64,000 bases of DNA from Trissonchulus latispiculum (taxonomy: Eukaryota; Nematoda; Enoplea; Enoplida; Ironidae). Below, one piece after another: positions 58,601 through 64,000 of this stretch. Positions within the stretch are counted from its first letter, which is position 1. The number at the start of each line of letters is the position of its first letter. The notes beneath the pieces were generated by a model. The model saw only the letters and a list, made by a program, of their open reading frames with translations, was not told the DNA's origin and made no database searches. Both the position numbers and the translations under genes were made by a program. The stretch is taken from the NCBI GenBank assembly GCA_030248195.1, contig JASAND010015780.1:186001-250000 (forward strand), read 5' to 3'.

Positions 58601-59415
58601 AGTTTCATATGTTTAGCCGTTTACAGTAAGTCTACAGACAGCGTGCTATGGTTGCTGCATATTAGTACAGCACGATAGCAGCACCGCACAGAGCTGCGAC
58701 TATGCTCATTGTGTTCAGCGATCACGATAACCCTTATATGCGTCCCACTATATGGCCCAAAACAGCATATTTAGGCCTATTTTTGACTATTTTCTGTCGA
58801 GTTGGGACTTAGAAACTTTTGCGAAAATGAATCCTAAAATGAGAATCCGAAATGAATCCGAAAATGAGTCCAGGACCTAAATCAAAAATCGGCCAACGTT
58901 ACGCACTAGTATCCCCTCCGTACTTGTTCATGCAACAAACCGCGCCCTAGCTTGTTCCCTGAGCCCTGTGGGCGTGACACAAAATGGCCGTTTTTTGGCC
59001 AAAAACGCCGTTAGGCCACTTTTGGCCGACCGGCCAGGTGGCATGCCGGGCCGGGCAGCGAAAAAATATAGCGCGGGGCACATGGGACCATATCGGCATT
59101 CAGAAAATATAAACCTTTCCGGCTGAAAATGTCCACATCTTTCAAACACCTCTGCACAAAATAGCCCTTTTCCAAGCGTGACTAACACAGAAAAAAAAAC
59201 AAACGGACCTAACTTGTCCGGAAGTGAAAATTTTCAAAGTTGAAAATTTTGACCAAAACTTTTTTGCAACGTGTTGTACTCGTCGTGTAGATTCCAACGA
59301 TACAAAACTTGCCGAGTTTCGTTCAGTATTGAGCTGGCACGGTGCTCGAACGAGTCTCATAGGGCCGCGCAGCGCCTTTTACACCCATATTATAGGGGGT
59401 CGCTCTCGCGCCCCC

Positions 59416-59466
<51 letters not shown>

Positions 59467-59920
59467 GTATATATATGTGGCAAACAGGCTATTTATACGG
59501 TATATATGTTTTTAGCATATTTAGCACTATATTAGCACTATTATATAAGCATTAATTTACCATTTTATTCCCCCCACTTATTTTTGCTTAGAAAAAAACC
59601 AGTCGATTATGTACAAACTATGTTACGGTTACCTATGTTGAATTGTTTATCTTAAGGATATGAACGGTTCAATGTGTACAGGAACAATAACTTCACTGAA
59701 AAAGCTATTAAAACACTTAGCGTATGTATCCTCATATTTTCAATTTCAATCTACGTGTGCTCGTATTTATCTTGTATATTAATTTTATTAATTGATAGGT
59801 GTGCGAGCAGTGATGTCTCAGTGGCGCTACGAAAACGTGGCCGCTTATATAGGGCCTGATGAAACGTGCAGCGTAGAAGCTTGGATGGCTGCAGCCCAGA
59901 ATATTCCAATGATATCATAT
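52653..59920 (+). CDS. receptor guanylate cyclase, natriuretic-peptide-receptor-like: first three coding exons
   Basis: Membrane guanylate cyclases bind an extracellular ligand through an ANF_receptor (periplasmic-binding-type) domain and make cGMP with a cytoplasmic catalytic domain. Exons: 52653-53190, 54965-55081, 59799-59920, with GT-AG introns whose phases agree (1, 1, then 0). Exon 1 encodes a signal-peptide-like N-terminus (hydrophobic core around residues 19-36), an acidic/Ser-rich stretch, and a polybasic GSRRRRRRAS site. Exon 2 begins the ligand-binding domain (ISGAIRYAVESVNQ, DFVFNDTHGRAVN). Exon 3 has the hallmark YIGPDETCSVEAWMAAAQN followed by IPMISY. The GPxxTC..E..AAA.N.PMIS signature points to the guanylate-cyclase branch rather than to glutamate receptors. 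The kinase-like and cyclase domains must lie beyond the window. I found no convincing fourth exon before 64000. Confidence 0.85.
53575..54424. mobile_element. hAT-like MITE with TTTTTTCCGG-repeat ends, in intron 1 of the receptor gene
   Basis: TIRs are TAGGGTTGG and CCATCCCTA. Flanking octamers GTACGTTT (53567-53574) and GTACGTAT (54425-54432) match at 7 of 8 positions, as in an old hAT target duplication. Both ends carry repeats of GGAAAAAA/TTTTTTCC words; the centre is AT-rich and non-coding. Confidence 0.8.
54533..54845. repeat. about 300-base G- and GA-rich tract
   Basis: Nearly continuous G runs (up to 18) with interspersed C, then a (GGA/GAAG)n purine stretch to 54839. It lies in intron 1 of the receptor gene. 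It could form G-quadruplexes or H-DNA on the + strand. Such tracts are also prone to sequencing and assembly error, so its exact sequence should be doubted. Confidence 0.8.
56826..57538. mobile_element. 713-bp MITE with 180-bp TIRs
   Basis: The left end ACAAGAATAAAAATGCTCC is the inverse of the right end (...GGAGCATTTTTATTCTTGT). The arms are almost identical for about 180 bp, to CAACCCATATTCGCG (left, about 57005). The loop is non-coding. A (TA)n tract directly precedes the left end. Confidence 0.9.
57750..58388. repeat. 153-bp tandem satellite, four copies plus a partial
   Basis: Units starting CAGCACTCTACTGCAGCGCA (first one CAGC replaced by TAGC) begin at 57750, 57903, 58056, 58209 and 58362, exactly 153 bp apart. 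The first unit is the most diverged and the middle ones are nearly identical. The period is a multiple of three, but every unit has an in-frame stop, so it is not a coding repeat. Confidence 0.92.
59419..59463. repeat. (TA)n microsatellite
   Basis: About 22 TA dinucleotides in a row within intron 2. Shorter TA tracts are at 56800-56824 and within the palindrome at 51788-51808. Confidence 0.95.
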
Positions 59921-60540
59921 GTAAGTGACCTGAATACATTGTGGTACTGAGTTAAATGCTTTATTGACTCATGTCACTACAGCACACCTCAACTGCAACA
60001 TCATTGCTGGCATACGAAACATGCATGAAGGTGCATTCATAGTCGCGAACGCATAGAGACGCGCGCCGACGCCTCAGATTGTTACCTGCCGGATTACCCG
60101 TTTAAAATCCGTTGTATCGAATTCAGGCTCACGAACGCATACAGACGCTTACTACATACGCGCGTCTGCTTGCGACAGGAACTATGAATGCACCTTTATA
60201 GTTTGCTATGCCCTAGTCCGTCTTGTATGTACATGCTAAATTTCAACGACCTGAACGTGTTCTAAATGCTGCTGTATATATTTATAATAGCAAGCATTTA
60301 CCAAGAATTTACTCCTATAGAGGCTAGACAATGGGCTAAACAGAGCAATAGTTTATTACACTTGCAATTTTTACCAAGTTTCACTCTACAACAGTAAGGC
60401 TAAATGCGTGGCGATAGTGGCGTTTAGACTGTAAAGCTCAGCAACACCGGAAAGTGAAGTAACTATGTTCACTTTCTCCAGTGACCCTTGGTTAAACGTT
60501 ATATGCGTCTCTCCACTAAGTCCGCAGAAGAACGGATTAT
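59921..60540. other. start of intron 3 of the receptor gene, with a small MITE
   Basis: The donor GTAAGT is at 59921. A 170-bp inverted-repeat element lies at 60028-60197 (ends AAGGTGCATTCATAG and its inverse). Nothing else is recognised. Confidence 0.6.
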
Positions 60541-60695
60541 ACAGTACCCAGAAACCAAAAGGTGACAGTTGGCGAAAACCGAAATTCGCGAACTTTGGCA
60601 GCTTGATAGCGATTTTCGTCAACTTCGGCGATTTTCGCCAGCTTCGCGAACTTCCAATTATCGCCAACTGTCACCATATGGTTGCAGGGTACTGT
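60541..60695. mobile_element. 155-bp MITE, copy 1
   Basis: Ends ACAGTACCC and GGGTACTGT with imperfect arms (GGTGACAGTTGGCGA / TCGCCAACTGTCACC). The interior repeats TTCGCGAACTT/AACTTCGGCGATTTT words. It lies between T...A flanks compatible with a TA target (Tc1/mariner-like). Confidence 0.8.
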
Positions 60696-60811
60696 ATTGA
60701 TTTTGACAAAATGAAGCAAAAATCTTTAAATGGTCATATCTCACTAACCAGTCGCCTGATTTCAGTAATTTAAGCAGTTCCTGAACCAGCAGAGTCTCCT
60801 CTTTCTTTTGA

Positions 60812-60866
60812 GTGACTTTACCGCGACGATGGGGCCGTCACGCGCGGCCATTGTCGCGGTAAAGTC
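60812..60866. repeat. perfect short hairpin
   Basis: GACTTTACCGCGAC and GTCGCGGTAAAGTC lie 27 bases apart around a GC-rich centre; the centre itself is partly palindromic. Possibly the end of another small element. Confidence 0.6.
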
Positions 60867-61178
60867 GTTGGCACATGTTGACGTACTGCTTCCATGTTTG
60901 TCGGTGCCTAGCTTCTTCTGCAGAGGTCGCCGCGCGTCGGGACACCCACCGTTGGAAAGAGCGGGCGATTCTGCGTCGAATGGTATAAGAACTGTGGCTC
61001 TGTGACCACTGTAGCGAAAGTTATGCTCGAAAAACCAATTCAGGGCAATTTCAACTCTCCATCCCGAATAATCCATTTCTGTGACCTCACTATCTTACAA
61101 AAACTTAGCAGACATCGTCCCGTTACCAGGCAATCGTTCTTTGCGGTTTCCGGTAGAATTTTTAGATTTTAGTTTCTA

Positions 61179-61333
61179 ACAGTACCCAGAAACCAAAAGG
61201 TGACAGTTGGCGAAAACCGAAATTCGCGAACTTTGGCAGCTTGATAGCGATTTTCGTCAACTTCGGCGATTTTCGCCAGCTTCGCGAACTTCCAATTATC
61301 GCCAACTGTCACCATATGGTTGCAGGGTACTGT
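61179..61333. mobile_element. 155-bp MITE, copy 2
   Basis: By eye this is identical over all 155 bases to 60541-60695, in the same orientation and 483 bases away. The identity indicates very recent insertion or local duplication. Confidence 0.85.
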
Positions 61334-63319
61334 ATATTTAAGATGATGTTGACTGAAATTTTGGGATTACAGTTTCTGAAAACTGATAAAAGCACAAATC
61401 GAAGGCTGCAGCCCAAATCGTTTTTTCGGTGTCCACCTCTGGGAATTATCTAGGCACAAAATGTAGGAGCAGCCCCTCCCCCGGTAGTGAGGGGGGACCC
61501 AAAAAGTGGGCTAAAATCGCTAGAAAACTCAGTAAAATTAGCCTGTGCGCTACATACTGTACTGCTGTAACTAACTTAAAAAGCGCTCATAAATCAAGTT
61601 TTAGTACGAAAATTTAATGGACTGTTTTAGACCGAAAACTTCCGAGGATACCCTCCCCTAGCCCAGACCCTGAATAACAGAAAGCATGTTTAGTGGCATA
61701 CTCCAGGGTATTTTTAGGGATTTTTCCCTTGGGGGGACCGTTGGGATTTTCAGGGGGTGGGTGCAAAAATTAGCCAAGAACGGTATATATGCTTTGGCGT
61801 ATTTTACATGGTGAAAGGCTAAAATTTCTTAAAGATACCGGGATTTAGACTAGAAATAGCCATGTTGTGAAAAAATTTCCGGCTCCGAAAATTCGCCTAT
61901 TTGGCAAAACTTTGGCCCCCCCAAAAAATCCGGGAGGAAGCAAAAATCCCGGGAGGGGGCGATTTCGGGGGAACGGCATTTTCGGGGGGCCCCGCCCACC
62001 CTTGTAGCAAATACCTGATATACCAATACCAATATATAATCTTTCCTATTTCTGATATATTTGTACGTAACCTGTAATGTAACGTAACGCGTACGTATAT
62101 ACTGTTGTAATGTGCATAATTATATAGAGTCGATTTAATTCAAGTCTTGTAATTTATTTATGATTGATATATTCACTGCCTGCCTGCCTAGTATTCACAA
62201 CGCGTCACTGTCACTGAATATAATTGTAGATGAAAATGAAATTTGCCAGCGCAATACGCAATGGCGTGTTTAATGATTATAGCATGGTATTTTAACTGAT
62301 TTTGACAGTTCCTGTTATTTGATCAGATGGCTTAATGCATTTTGTATTGTTACAGTTCTCTACTCCGTATTAGTTCTAATTGATAAGGCAGCATTAAATT
62401 GGCGGGTTTCAAAAGGCTTTAAATTCTAGTTTCATAAATGCGTACGTGTAAGCTATGTACTTTAAAGCTTTCGTGTGAAATAAGAATATAGCAGGTATAT
62501 AATGGTAAAATGCATGTATGTATTGTGTCATCGGTATATTCTAAAACGTTTACCAAAAGGCCAGTAAATGCACACCTGCTGCCCGTAGGGTGTAAACGCA
62601 TATATACTTTATTGCAGACTTGCGAAATCGAATGCAAAAAGAAGACTTGTTAGCTGTCTTGTGTATAAAAAGTAGTTATTATAGGGGGCGCGGCAGCAAT
62701 AAGGGTGTAAAAGACGTTATCTAGGAGGCCCTAAGAGACCTGTTCATGCACCGTAAATCATGGGGGAGCTCCGAGAGCCCCCCATAATATTATGAGCTAT
62801 AATGACACTTTGCGGATTTGGAAAAGTGCTAATTAGGCATAACTAATTAACGGTAAGGAATTAAGAGCTAATATTTACATTTTTGAAATCTCCAGGCTGA
62901 GAGCTTTCGAATGATACCAAACTTGCCCGGAAAAATGTACTGTGAAAAATCTACTTTCTCTTACGGGTTTGAAAGTGGGGTTTTTTCTCTGTATTCAGCA
63001 TGATTTTTGTCAATTTTGTGTTAACTCGATTTTTCGAACGGCCGCGTTTTTTTTCAAAATCGGATTTCATCAAATCTTCGTCATTTTTATTTTCTGAACG
63101 TCATTTTTATGTGTCCAACGTCAAAAATAAGTTTTCTCCAGAAATACAGTTTGTTTTCATTTTAGGCTATATTCGTAATTTCGGTTTAATTTTTACCTTG
63201 TTGGCGTGTGTTGCTTAATATTTCACACTGTTTTGCAAGAATATTCTAACTTCGTACTTACACACAAATATCTGGTGTCTATGTGACATGGGCAGTTAAA
63301 AATGATGAGTAGAATCCAA
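61334..63319. other. non-coding, intron 3 of the receptor gene or beyond
   Basis: No supported exon. A C/G-run repeat copy lies at about 61470-62000, and 63050-63200 repeats the segment at 44866-45010. A splice-acceptor-like TTTATTGCAG occurs at 62607-62616, but the frame following it stops after 11 codons. Confidence 0.45.
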
Positions 63320-64000
63320 TACAATGCGGGGGGGGGTCTGGGGGGCGCCCCCCAGAAGTTGAAGAAATTTTTTGGAGTTTAGATGAAATCATTCTTCAAA
63401 TCTTTAATTCCTTTCATTTTGCAGAAACAAGAAAATTGTTAAAAATTTATACTTTTTGAAGGGAAAACAAGAATTTTTTGATAAAATCGAATGACTATAT
63501 ATATAAACTTCGTCTATCAAAAAACTTTGGTAAAAGCTTTGGAAATATACGTATATATATATACGCGCTCGCGAAATTCTGTGGATATATATATGCCTCT
63601 TTTCAGTTTTTCCTGTTTATATATATACTTTTCTTACGTTCAAATTGCGACGACGGGGCTGCATCCAGATCTATCCCTAGTAGTTTTTAGCATTTATGCA
63701 ATATGGAATAAAAGTGCTGAAACACACTGGTACGTACGAATATATATAAGCTATGATTCCATTCTAGCCGAGAAAATCAGAAGAGAAAGTTATCAAAAAA
63801 TATTCAGCGAAAATGGTATATATGAGAAACATGCATCAAAAATGCAATTGAAGGATGTAGCATGACGTCTCGCAATCTATGGTTTTGTAATATAATACTG
63901 ATTGAGTATTTAAACATCGTCGAAGCTTAACATAAATCACAAAGACAATATAGAGCGGGGGTTTGGGGGCGGCTGCCCCCAAAATTTGAGAAATTTTTTG
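63320..64000. repeat. interspersed repeat R, copy 2 (without the palindrome insertion)
   Basis: Aligns to 47765-48312 and then continues directly into sequence matching 51865-51965 (GTCGAAGCTTAACATAAATC). It therefore serves as an empty reference for the 3.5 kb inserted in copy 1. It runs off the end of the window. Confidence 0.75.

Larger units (their letters stand above)
55082..59798 (+). other. intron 2 of the receptor guanylate cyclase gene
   Basis: A 4.7 kb GT-AG intron (donor GTACGT, acceptor TTGATAG). It contains a long-TIR MITE, a 153-bp satellite, TA microsatellites and otherwise AT-rich unique sequence. Frames inside it lack coding pattern. Confidence 0.75.

Noticed and set aside
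62607..62652. Possible fourth exon of the guanylate cyclase gene after TTTATTGCAG
   Set aside because: The frame fitting phase 0 stops after 11 codons, with no donor and no family similarity.

Overview
The window is nuclear DNA from an animal. Three conserved animal genes, all on the + strand, show this: a jagunal homologue (JAGN1), heat shock factor-binding protein 1 (HSBP1), and the 5' part of a natriuretic-peptide-receptor-like membrane guanylate cyclase. They have spliceosomal introns, and one HSBP1 intron has the full U12-type AT-AC signature. A repeat-rich invertebrate genome, perhaps a non-bilaterian such as a sponge, fits, but the sequence does not settle the phylum.

Layout. 0-2 kb: JAGN1 terminal exon and an unrecognised single-pass membrane protein gene, about 380 bases apart. 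4.9-8.1 kb: HSBP1 in three coding exons. 9-21 kb: almost only inverted-repeat (foldback) elements and MITEs. Three foldback families carry terminal arrays of short subrepeats, with periods of about 14-15, 15 and 30 bases. 21.2-34.1 kb: three TTAA-flanked elements lie end to end. The first is split by a roughly 7.7 kb GC-rich insertion. This insertion encodes a decayed, proline-rich polyprotein-like region whose last segment is a recognisable NADAR (YbiA/DUF1768-type) domain. 34-42 kb: two near-identical partial copies of a CR1/L2-group LINE flank a minus-strand, gag-only Ty3-like LTR element with a primer-binding site. 42.5 kb: a relic of a Ty3 integrase C-terminus. 43-52 kb: palindromic MITEs, a second copy of a TTAA MITE family, a 0.6 kb direct duplication and a near-perfect 1.95 kb palindrome. 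52.6-59.9 kb: signal-peptide exon and two ligand-binding-domain exons of the receptor guanylate cyclase gene. Its introns hold a hAT-like MITE, a 300-base G/A-rich tract, another long-TIR MITE and a 153-bp satellite. 60-64 kb: small MITEs, including two identical 155-bp copies, and a second copy of the repeat at 47.8 kb that lacks the palindrome and the direct duplication.

The host genes are unrelated: ER/secretory organisation, heat-shock regulation and cGMP signalling. Most of the DNA is nested transposable elements, so the order of insertion can be read. The best candidates for something new are the NADAR-bearing GC-rich insertion, the foldback families with phased subrepeats, and the AT-AC intron in HSBP1.
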